Origin: Phaeosaccion multiseriatum
Lineage: Eukaryota > Ochrophyta, other classes
Assembly (NCBI GenBank): GCA_965112735.1
Contig: OZ218958.1
Location: 2,294,001 to 2,358,000 of the forward strand
Length of the DNA stretch: 64,000 bases
Reading direction: 5' to 3'
Part shown: positions 55,201 to 64,000 of the stretch, piece by piece
Numbering within the stretch: position 1 is the stretch's first letter
Layout of the letters: each line of letters starts with the position of its first letter
Notes under the pieces: generated by a model
What the model was told of the DNA's origin: nothing
What the model saw: the letters and a program-made list of their open reading frames with translations, nothing else
The model's database searches: none
Translations under genes and position numbers: made by a program

Positions 55201-58200
55201 CCTCTGTCCATATACCTGCCCAGTCCTCTGCCCAGCCCTCTGCCCAGCCCTCTGCCCATATACCTGCCCAGTCCTCTGTCTCTCAACTCACACGCACGTA
55301 CACACACCCGCGCACACACACGCACACACATACGTAAATCTTTGGTTGATTCATTCCTGCCATACACATAAGCCAATAAAATACCGTTACAACTCACATG
55401 CCCGACGGTTCGCATGAAGCCCCACGCCACGGTGCGCATGCCTCCTCCCCTCCTCGCCGCACTCAGGTCCAGAGAGGGGCCGAAGTCGAGCACTTCGAGC
55501 AAGAGGAGGCAGGACGGGTCAGTGGAGAGGAGGAGGGAGTACGCTTCGTTCAGCACCAGCTCTTCGTCCCACCTGGACAGTTGGTGATACAGGGCAAGGT
55601 GGAGCGAAGGTGTATGGCCAGGGTAGGGGAAGGGTAGAGGTGTATGGGCAGAGCAGCGGGAAAGGCAAAGGAACAGGGCAGGGAGGGAGGGCAGAGGATG
55701 AGGGAGAGGGAGAGGGGCAGAGCGAGAGGCACAATTCAACTCACTCACTCACAATCTCCCTCACTCAGGTATCTAACTCACTCACTCACTCACTCACTCA
55801 CTCAATCACTGACTGACTTGGAAGCTCACAAACTTACTCACTCGCTCACTATCTTACTGGCTTCATTTCTCTCTGACTTACATCACTAACTCCCTCTCTC
55901 CCTCCCTCCCTCCCTTCCACCCTCCCTCCTTCCCTCCCTCCCTTCCTCCCTTCCTTCCTTCCTTCCTCCCTCCCTCCCTCCCCCCCCCCCTCCCTCCCTC
56001 CCTCCCTCCCTGACTTACTCACCAAGGGGCGCAGGAGCGAGACTGCATGACACACGGTCGTGTGGAGACAGGGGGAATGGTCTGTAACGGCGAGCAGGTG
56101 TCCGGTGGGGACATGAGGCTACCTGTGTTGCTGTAACGCCAACAGGTGGTGCTCTGAGGGGGGGAGGGAGGGAGGGAGGGAGGGAGGGAGGGAGGGAGGG
56201 GGAGAGGATGGAAGGAGTGAGGAAGGCGGGGAAGAGAGAGGAGGAGGGATGGGAGGGGCAAGGGGAAGGAAGACGGGGGGGATTTTCCATCAGTTCTCAC
56301 TCACTCACTAACTCACTCACTCACTCACTCACCCATCCACCCACTCATGCACCCACCGACCCACCGACCCACCCACCCACCCACCCACTCATTCACCACC
56401 AACTCACCCACCCACCCACCCACCCACCCACCCACCCATCCATCCACCCATCCACCCATCCACCCATCCACCCACCGACCCACTCATCCACTCACTACCC
56501 ACTCACCCACCCACTCACCCATTGACACTCTACACCCACCCATTGACATACTACACCCACCCATTGACACTCTACACCCACCCATTGACACTCTACACCC
56601 ACCCATTGACATACTACACCCACCCATTGACACTCTACACCCACCCATTGACACTCTACACCCACCCATTGACATACTACACTCACCCACGCACCCATTG
56701 ACACTCTACACCCACCCATTGACATACTACACTCACCCATTGACATACTACACCCACCCATTGACATACTACACCCACCCACGCACCCACTCAATCCATC
56801 GCTCTCCTTACCTCCACCCGCGCCGTCGTTGTCCCCCAGGGCTCTTCCTCGGCGAAGCCGTCCCGCTCCCCGCCCCCCCACTCTCCCCCTCCCCCTCCGC
56901 TTGCCGAGCTCCTCCTCCTCCCCCTGCTCCTGCTGCTCCTCCTCCTCCCCCTCCTCCGCCACGTGTGTGACCCTCCACCCCCTCCGCTGTACTCATCATA
57001 ATCATCATCGTCATCACCACCACCACCACCACCACCACCATCATCATCATCATGATCATGATCATGATCATTATCCTCGTACTCATCGCTCTGGCTACCC
57101 TCAAAGGACGTCTCTTCGTCGCTCCCTTCATCCCCTTCGAAGTCATCGTCGAGGTAACGGTTGGGGTTTAGGTTTCCACTTCCCCCACCCCTCCTATCAC
57201 TGAGTCTCCTCTTCCCACCCTGCTGCTGCTGCTGCTGCTGCTGCTGCCCCCTGCTAGCAGAAGGGTCCGCCCCACTCTCTCCTCCCTCCTCCCCCCCTGC
57301 ACTCCTCCTCCTCCTCCTCCTCCGCCGCCGCCTGTGCCCTTCTCCTCCTCCACCGCGCATGTTCCCCCTCCTCCACTCCGCCCCTCCCCCTCCCCGTGCC
57401 CCACTGACCCTACTCTTGGCCAAATAGCGCCCCGTCTCCGCATCCACCAAGTGAATCCTCACCATTGGCTTCACTACTCGTGAGTCCTTCCCATGCGACT
57501 CAATTCCCCCGACCTTGAGCGTGATGACATCATTTGGGCCACATTGGGGTGGTGCGTGTCCACCTCGTCCTCCACCTCCTCCACCTCCTCCACCTCCTCC
57601 ACCTCGTCCACCTCCTCCACCTCCCCCATTCCCCTGTGCCTCGGCCGCCGTTCTCGCCTCCGCTAAAGCCACGGACAGACCCGTCTGCTTCTGTTCTTCC
57701 CCTTCCTCTCCTTTCTCTAGATGAGCAGAAACTGCCACCCCCCCTCCCCCAGGCCATTCCAGTGGTGACGGTTGGGGTCGCAACCCCATTCTGGTGAAGG
57801 TCCTGTCCGCCACGAAAGGGGCAAAGACTTGATACGCGGCGTCGTCAAGCATCGACATGAGTGATTGCTGCTCGAAGGCTCTTCGTCTCTCCTTTAGGCT
57901 CTGCCCAGCATGAGCCAAGGCCGACAGCGGTGAGCTGAGGAAGCTGTAGGGAGGGGAGGGGAGGGGAGGGAGAGAGGGAGGAATGGATGGATGGGCCCAG
58001 GTTACGACAAGAGCAAGGCAAGAAGCAACAGCGGCCGTTGGTGATACAGCAGGAGAGTAGTCACGGATGACAGCAAACACAACGCACCTATTGAGCAGTA
58101 GAGTGGATAGCCCAATACGGCCTGCCGCGCCCCCAGGGGTGGAGGCATGGGTACCGTCGCTCGCTCTCCTTCTGCTCCTCCTCCTAACCTTCCTGCCCGT

Positions 58201-60167
58201 GCTACTACTACGACTGGCGCGGCTGTGGTTGCTGCTGCTGCTGCTGCTGTTGGTACTAGTACTGTGACTACTGCTTGTGCTTTTCCTCTTGCTGCCTCCT
58301 GCTTCACCGTCTTCTTCGTTTACGTTCCCGCCCCCGTCTTCGTCACCCCCTCGCCGCCGAATCGGCTTTCCCTGAGCATCGACCTGCTCGCCCTGATGGT
58401 CTGAGTCGTCGGAGCTCACCACGGAACAATCCGACGAGGAGCTGTCGGACTGCAAGGGGCGGAGACCCCCCCCCGCCTTGCTCTGGACACACAGGACAGA
58501 GAGGGAGGGTTGGAGTGAGGGGGGGGGAAGGAGGGAGAGAGGGAGGGAAGGAGGAAGGGAGGGAGGGAGGGAGGAGGGACGGAGGGAGGGACGAGAGGGA
58601 AAGGGGAAGGGGGCGGGCGAGGAAAGACAGAAAGCTCGGGAGGTAAGTAAGTAAGTAAGGAGGGATGGAGGGAGAGGAAGGAAGCGAACTCCACGTTTGC
58701 GCGCTCTGCTCTTGCCAACCAATGTCCCAGCTATCCTAACCACCACCGCCGTCTGAGTGTTCTTCCCAGGCACTTTTACCTCCTTCCCCTCCGTTCCTCC
58801 CTCTCTCCCTCCCTCTCTCCCTCCCTCTCTCCCTCCCCCCCCCCCCCTCCCTCCCTCCCTCTCTCTTACCTTTGTCTTCTTAAGCACCATTTGCTTCCCT
58901 GCAAGGAGCCGCGAGCGCAGACCTCCCCCGGCTTTCGAGTCCCCCCCTTTCGTTTTGGGGCTACGGTCGCGCCCCTCCCCGCGCGCCTGCCGCTTCTCCT
59001 CCATCTCGCTGCCTCCATCGCTATGCCCTCCCCCCTCCCCCTCTGGCCCACTCTCCTCCGCTGCAGAAGCACCACTGTCCAGGGTAGCCTCACTGAGCTG
59101 AGCAGCGCTCCTGTGTGAGTCGTCGTCGGAGGCGCCGTCCACCCCCTCCCCGCCCAATCTCGCCGTGCTCCTGCTGCCCCTCCTCCTACTGCGACTGGGG
59201 CTGCGACTGCTCCTGTTGCTGCGTCTCCTCTTCATACTACTGTTGTTGCTATCGTTGCCACTGCCACTGCCCTGACGGCCACTGCCGCCGGACATCTTCC
59301 TTCGAAGGAAGCCTCTACCCTTGCTGAGAAGGGAGGTCTTCGTTCTGTATGGAGTGTGATGAGCATCGTCTTCGTCGTCTTCGTCGTCCTCATCCTGGGC
59401 TTCGCGGTCGTCGTCGTGGTCGTCCCAGCCGCCTCTGCCGCGCCCCCTGCACGTGTTGGTCATTCGAGAGCGGAGGAAATGAGAACGAGGGCGTATGAAA
59501 AGGAGAGAGAGAGGGAGGGAAATAAGCATCCGGTAGGCGCACACGGGGAAGGAAAGAAATTGGTAGGTGGGAATACGCCTCCGTCCGCCACCCTCGCTGT
59601 GACTTTGACTTTCATCCGTCGGAGGTAGCGGCTCGGTTAGTAGCCCTCTTTGCGTCGTGTGGTGGACTACATATAGAAAGCACAAAGTACAAATGCGATG
59701 GCTACCTCCCCCAATGCCTCGGCTTACTTGTTGCGCGCGCTCCTCTGCGCCTTGGACGATGAGACCCTCCCCTGCAAGCTCTTCTCGTCGTCCTCGTCGT
59801 CCTCCTCCATGCTCTGATATTGGCGGTCATTGCTGCCTTCAGATTCGTCCTCGGACGACTCCAGCGACACTTCCCCCATCCTCCTCCTTGGCCCCTTCTC
59901 CTCCACCTTGGGCTTGAGAGCGGCAAGTCGACCCCTCATACCCCCAGGGGCTGGAGTCGGCTGCGCTTCAGAGCCACCATCCTCCATGGAGTCGGAGTCG
60001 GTCTGTGCCATGACCTTGCCAGCATCATCTGCAGGCGGAACGTGCTCGAGACTGCTGGTGCTGCTGGTAGGCCTGGTGCCTCTTGCCGCAGCACCCTCCG
60101 CCCCGTCCAGAGCAGGTCCATCCGCGCTGCTTTTCTCTTTCTCTATCTTGCTCTCTGCTTCCATCAT
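46191..60167 (-). CDS. AHI1: Jouberin/AHI1 homologue (C2-like + WD40 ciliary protein)
   Basis: Twenty exons, every phase closing, about 1,949 aa: 60167-59728, 59446-58870, 58482-58088, 57943-56812, 56153-56023, 55572-55398, 54757-54140, 53682-53496, 53062-52867, 52573-52482, 52114-51972, 50994-50937, 50726-50617, 50267-49735, 49534-49450, 48735-48559, 47944-47843, 47697-47576, 47241-47166, 46691-46191 (TAG). Long charged, disordered N-terminus (to about 690). The AHI1 C2-like region then follows: [79 protein letters not shown]40 repeats run from about 1,280 to 1,780: [91 protein letters not shown]. No SH3 domain; the tail is Gly-rich. AHI1 acts at the ciliary transition zone (Joubert syndrome protein). 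Confidence 0.93.
46279..46357 (-). repeat. (GGA)n in sense strand encoding poly-Gly in last AHI1 exon
   Basis: On the + strand it reads (CCT)n with CTG interruptions. In AHI1 sense it is GGA, translated as a Gly-rich tail with two Ala. Confidence 0.85.
48773..49203. repeat. (GGA)n tract, (CCT)n in gene sense, before an AHI1 acceptor
   Basis: About 430 bp of GGA with AAG/GGG/AAA interruptions in the AHI1 intron between exons 15 and 16. In transcript sense it is a long polypyrimidine tract leading to the acceptor at 48736. Confidence 0.92.
50452..50580. repeat. (CCCT)n tract in AHI1 intron
   Basis: CCCT/CCTT tetranucleotides on +; in gene sense (AGGG)n after the donor of exon 13 (50617). Confidence 0.9.
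51000..51410. repeat. GAGAGAGACACACGCACACATG compound repeat
   Basis: About five copies of a 70-80-bp unit of (GA)n + ACACACGCACACATGG + GACGCAAAGAGTGAGAGAG. They lie upstream (gene sense) of AHI1 exon 12, so the sense strand is CT/GT-rich toward the acceptor. Confidence 0.88.
51515..51955. repeat. (CCCT)n tract following an AHI1 donor
   Basis: About 440 bp of CCCT with TTCC/TACC variants. In gene sense it is (AGGG)n, immediately after GTGAGGAGGTTGGTGATACA at the donor of exon 11 (51972). Confidence 0.92.
52131..52262. repeat. (GGA)n before the AHI1 exon 11 acceptor
   Basis: GGA on +, hence (CCT)n in gene sense, ending about 15 bp before the acceptor at 52115. Confidence 0.92.
54471..54563 (-). 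repeat. (GGA)n coding for poly-Gly in AHI1 exon 7
   Basis: (CCT)n on +. In gene sense it encodes about 30 Gly within a linker between the C2-like halves, so the array has entered coding sequence. Confidence 0.85.
54920..55275. repeat. CAGTCCTCTGTCCATATACCTGCC minisatellite
   Basis: About 15 copies of a 16-26-bp unit (CCCAGTCCTCTGYCCATATA). It lies in the AHI1 intron between exons 6 and 7. Confidence 0.92.
56290..56785. repeat. (CACT)n/(CACC)n and CACCCATTGACACTCTACAC minisatellite
   Basis: Tetranucleotides at 56297-56520 are followed by about 12 copies of the 20-mer CCACCCATTGACAYWCTACA. It occupies AHI1 intron 4; in gene sense it is GTGG/GTGA-rich after the donor. Confidence 0.92.
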
Positions 60168-61026
60168 CTGTCCACAGTGGTGTGATCGGTGAGTGGATAA
60201 AAGTAAAGCCGTTGGCTGTGCATATGTATGTCAATGACCCCAGGGGCCGCGGACCCCCGGCCCCAATTCTCCTCCAATCCAACCCAATCCTCCAATCTTG
60301 TGCACCGACCCACCAATCTATGGTGTAAAGAATCCGGGAGAAAGAGCCTTGTCACAGCCCATGCTCTCTTGAGTAGAAGAAGAGCGCGGGGGCGCGCTAC
60401 TAACAGACGGCTCCCCTTTCGCTAGCCCCGAGGAGGGCGGAGGGAGATAGCCTTCTCATTTATATCAAAGGTAGCTTCTCAAGACACACAGAAAAAGGCA
60501 CACAAGTTTGTGACTCCCTCCCAGTATTGGGTCTTTCTCTAATCCTGGGCCTAGAGGGAACCGACAGAGGTCAGGATGTTGATGGCCGAGCATCATGTCT
60601 GAGAGGGGTGGAGAAGAGAGGAGAAACAAAACGGCTTGGCGTTCAACGGGGGGGCGGGCGTGCGAGTGTAGGCAAGCGAGAGCTGACTTGATGGAGTGTC
60701 ACCACGCCTCTGAAGAACTCATGACTTGATGGAGCGGACCGCAGCAGGTTCGTGCGTGGAGAGAAAGGGGGGGAATATTTGTTGAAGCCCTTGCTCGACT
60801 CAACTGCAAGGAGGTGCAAGGGGGGGGGGCACAATACATTCTCAATGTGACCACTCCTGTTCGTCCCGTCCCACCTCCCCGCGCCACTCCGATTCCACAC
60901 ACACACAGGCATCGGGCACCCTCTGGGTGCAGAAATAGGGGCGCTCGGAGCCCGACTTCGCTAAAGATTAGGAGGAGGAGGGAGGCTGTGCGAAAGTGGT
61001 GGACTGGGGGGGAACAGCAGAGGCAG
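60168..61026. promoter_or_regulatory. Divergent intergenic region, AHI1 / Myb
   Basis: About 860 bp between start codons. It is unique sequence with few repeats; the first part is AT-balanced. No tRNA or small ORF stands out. 60814-61026 is open in the Myb frame, but only through a GTG, so the Myb start may lie further upstream if an additional exon exists. Confidence 0.4.
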
Positions 61027-64000
61027 ATGGTGCTTACACCCAATGAGGGTGGCCGGAGCGAAAGGAACCATAGCACTACGTCTTCAACATCCACCTCTTC
61101 CTTGTCTCCAGTGTCCGGCCTTTCAGGGCAGCAGGAGCGGCTGGGAGGAGGAGGAAGGGGAGGAGGAGGAAGGGGAGGCGGAGGAAGGGGAGGCGGAGGG
61201 CAGAGGAGTGACCCAGAAGGAACCGCGAGCAATGACAGGGAGGAGGAAGAGGGACAGCAGGAGAGCTCAGCTGCGGCAGGCCCTCCCTCTTCGGGCGGCA
61301 ATGTGGAGGGGCAGGCTCATGCGCCACGGAAGTGGATAGTGGAGGAGGATGAGGTGAGCAGTGAGTGAGTGTGTTTTGTTTCTACGCGTGGGAAGGAGGG
61401 GGCAGGAGGGAGCAGGAGGGAGCAGGAGGGAGAACCCATTTCGTTGATGGGGAAGGGGGCTTTCCTTGGCAAGGGGGAGAGAGAGGGGTGGGGGGGGGCT
61501 TTTGTTGGCAGGGAAGAGAGGGAGGAGAGGGGAGCGAGTCTTCCCTAGTGAGAGGGGAGAGAGGGGGGGGGGGGGGGCTTTTGTTGGCAGGGAAGAGAGG
61601 GAAGAGAGGGAAGAGAGGGGGGCGAGTCTTCCCTAATAATAGGGGAGAGAGAGAGGGGGGGGGGGGCTTTTGTTGGCAGGGAAGAGAGGGGGGAGGGGGG
61701 AGCGAGTCTTCCCTAGTGAGAGGGGAGAGGGGGGAGGAGGGACTTCGTGCGGCAGTTCAGAGAGTCTCGCGAATGGAGGGGAGGGGAGGGGAGAGGCAAC
61801 GCGGAAGGAGTAGAGTAAGGCAGTGAATGAGAGGCTGCCTCTGATGTCAGTGGGCGACTGGGCCCTGATTGATGTATAATCCGTAGAGAGGAAAGTCCGT
61901 GTCGTCCCGACCTTGAGCAGTGAGGGAGGGGAGGGGAAGGGATGGGATGGTGTAAGTGCATTCACTGCTGTCGCCAGCTGTGACAGTGACAAGACCCCAT
62001 CCATCTCACTCTGAATTGAACACACATGGTATATACATATATGCCCTTGCTCCCTCCTTTAGTCGTCCTCCTCGCAGCAGTACCACACAAGTGTATGTGC
62101 CACTCACTCTTTGCTTTCGTGCCTCCCACGCCCCCCCTCCCTGCTGCCCTGTCTTTCTATCTGTCTCTCTGCCGCCATCCATGCCCCCCCCTCTGGCCTT
62201 CCCTTCGCCGCGTCTGCCCCCCCCCCCTTCTCCATGACCACCATCACCGCCACCGCCAGATGCTACGAAAGGCAGTAGCCAGGGTGGGAGAGGCCAACTG
62301 GAAAGAGATTGCTTCTCTTGTCGGGACCCGAAATCACGTACAGTGTCTCCAAAGGTGGAAGAAAGTGTTGAAGCCAGGTAGGAAGGGAGGGTAGGGAATG
62401 TAGGGAGGTGGGGAGGGTAGGGAGGTGGGGAGGGTGGTGCGTCCAGACGGGCGAGCAAGGAAGCAAGCAAGGAAGCACATGCTGGGGCTGCGCGTGTTGG
62501 TCTGCTACTGTTGTGCGCCCCCCATCCCGTGCACCCCTCGGCGGCTGCTCCTGACACACACACACGTACCTCCTGTCATGGCCCTCCTCCTCCTCCTCCT
62601 CCTCCTCCTCTCCCTCCTCCTCCTCCTCCTCCTCCTCCTCCTCCTCCTCCTCCTCCTCCTCTCCCTCCTCCTCCTCCTCCTCCTCCTCCTCCTCCTCCTG
62701 CCTTTCCTCCTCCTCCTTCTCCTCCTCCCCCCCCTCCTCCTCTCCTCCCCATCCTCGCTGTTGTTTGCTGCTGCTGCTGCTGCTGTACCACCAACTGCTT
62801 TATACGCAGGGCTGGTGAAGGGCCCCTGGCGGGTGGAGGAAGACGAACACCTGATGCAACTCATAGGGAGGGGCTTCAAGAATTGGGGGCAGCTTGCCGC
62901 CAGGTTAGTGCTTTATGATCCATCCACCCCTTTTCTGGTCCTTTCATAAGTCCATTTATCCATCCCTTTCCTGGTCAATTCATCCCCTCGCTGATCCATC
63001 TTTCGATCATCTGTCCATGCGTCAATGCGATGATCCCTCCATCCATCCATCCATCCATCCATCCACTGCCATCGATCCATCCATCCATCCACCCATCCAT
63101 CCATCCATCCACTGCCATCGATCCATCCCTCCATCCACCCATCCATCCATCCACTGCCATCCGTCCATCCTCCTACCTGTCAGTATGCCCGGCCGGACGA
63201 GCAAGCAGTGCAGAGAGCGGTGGTGTCATCACCTGGACCCGAGCATCAACAAGGGAGAGTGGACAAAGAAGGAGGACCAGGTGGGTGGATGGGTGGATGG
63301 GTGGGTGGGTGGGTGGGTGGGATGGGTGGGTGGGTGAACTGTCTCAAGCCTGGGCAGGGATAGAGCGGCTCGACATTTATAAACAATCGATTTGATGAGT
63401 ATTGGTGCTTTCGAGATCGAGGTCACGCCCTTCACCTGCTGATTGAAACTGAAGGCAAACAAATTAACTGAAACTGAACAAATGACAAAAACTGGCACCC
63501 CCCCCCCCCCAAACCTTCTGACAAAGAACTGCTTAGTACTACAACTGGCAACAAAACCTTGTGTGTGTGTGTGTGTGTGTGGTGAATCACCAACAGGTGG
63601 TGCTGGACATGCAAGAGCAGCTCGGAAACCGATGGAGTCGCATCGCCGCAGTCCTGCCCGGCCGCACGGAGAATGCAATCAAGATCCGCTTCAAGACCAT
63701 CAAGAGGGGGGGGACCAGAGGTAGGCACAACAGCGCCGTAACTGCCTCCTCCACCGGCGGTCTGGCGCAGCAGTTGGACGCCAAACCAGCAGGGGGAGCA
63801 GGGGCGGCTGGAGGGGCAGGGGTCGGAGCAGCGGCAGGGAGCACGGCGGTAGCGGCGGCGGCGGCGGCAGCGGCAGCAGCGGCTTCGGGAGGGGTAGGGA
63901 CTATGGCTGCGGGTATTGGACGTCGTCATCGTCCAACAACTGGCGGCGATGGAATGGGCTTTGGTGGGTTGCCATTGTCGTTACAGTCCGAGAGCGGTGG
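61027..64000 (+). CDS. R1R2R3-type Myb transcription factor, 3' end off window
   Basis: Exons: 61027-61353, 62260-62377, 62810-62903, 63184-63280 and 63597 onward (open to the window edge); phases close. Three Myb repeats in order: R1 [18 protein letters not shown] + [21 protein letters not shown]2 [20 protein letters not shown] + [21 protein letters not shown]3 [20 protein letters not shown] + [20 protein letters not shown]. The first Trp of R2 and R3 and the recognition-helix patterns are intact. The N-terminus is Ser/Gly-rich and the C-terminus Ala/Gly-rich. Three-repeat Mybs in plants and animals control cell-cycle genes; the same role here is inference. The start ATG 61027 is the first in frame. 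Confidence 0.92.
61385..61760 (+). repeat. Tandem repeat in Myb intron 1
   Basis: Four copies of a 75-100-bp unit containing GGGGGCTTTTGTTGGCAGGG and GCGAGTCTTCCCTAGTGAGA. Intronic. Confidence 0.88.
62581..62745 (+). repeat. (CCT)n before a Myb acceptor
   Basis: CCT array with TCC/TTC interruptions, followed by (CTG)n, TGTACCACCAAC and the acceptor ACGCAG|GGCTGG of Myb exon 3. Confidence 0.9.
63030..63160 (+). repeat. CCATCCATCCACTGCCATC repeat before a Myb acceptor
   Basis: (CCAT)n with three CCATCCACTGCCATC copies ending about 20 bp before the acceptor at 63183. Confidence 0.9.

Noticed and set aside
56791-59685. Single 964-aa ORF as a complete gene
   Set aside because: It reads through AHI1 introns that happen to lack stops; splice sites and AHI1 similarity split it into exons 2, 3 and 4.
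8913-63596. CACCAAC as a yeast-like branch-point sequence
   Set aside because: In several introns it directly abuts the acceptor AG (ATCACCAACAG|), too close for a branch point, and its reverse complement sits at donors, which a branch point would not explain.

Overview
This window is nuclear DNA from a eukaryote, most likely a flagellated alga or algal relative (chromerid-like alveolate or stramenopile; the lineage is a low-confidence inference). The evidence is: intron-rich GT-AG genes, secretory and plastid-type leader peptides, a plastid-type COG0354/YgfZ protein, a leader-bearing FKBP, a mannitol-1-phosphate dehydrogenase, ciliary proteins (jouberin/AHI1 and a CFAP92-like protein), a TGN syntaxin and an R1R2R3 Myb. 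There is no bacterial operon structure. More than half of the window is low-complexity DNA, nearly all of it inside introns.

Layout: 1-3172 (-) YgfZ/IBA57-like, cut by the left edge; 3472-6333 (+) EF-hand membrane protein; 7829-11075 (-) syntaxin-16/Tlg2; 11449-25686 (+) CFAP92-like, 20 exons, with a 1.7-kb (CCT)n intron; 26074-26962 foldback inverted repeat; 27250-31300 (+) secreted leishmanolysin-like metalloprotease whose Thr/Pro linker is built from six tandemly duplicated exon+intron units; 31415-35210 intronless ankyrin/BTB gene and truncated BTB copy within a segmental duplication, with a TTAA-flanked MITE; 36059-36328 second MITE (19-bp TIR, 7-bp TSD) carrying a 32-bp tandem array; 37021-38208 (-) FKBP; 38477-45484 (+) mannitol-1-phosphate dehydrogenase; 46191-60167 (-) jouberin/AHI1, 20 exons; 61027-64000 (+) R1R2R3 Myb, cut by the right edge. 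Neighbours are mostly divergent, with start codons 270-860 bp apart. Exon models were built by hand from reading frame, GT-AG sites and family similarity. All phases close for every complete multi-exon gene; only the middle of the YgfZ-like gene is unresolved.

Most notable: the introns share an orientation-specific pair of inverted terminal motifs. GTTGGTGATACAG lies just after 5' splice sites, and its reverse complement CTGTATCACCAAC lies just before, or directly abutting, 3' splice sites, in at least six genes on both strands. A second pair, GATGGCAGTGGATGG / CCATCCACTGCCATC, follows the same rule. Some introns could therefore fold end to end. This suggests either introner-like elements (mobile elements that make introns) or a lineage-specific intron-bridging structure. 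The microsatellites are also oriented: (GTGA)n grows from donors and (CCT)n/(CCCT)n grows into acceptors.
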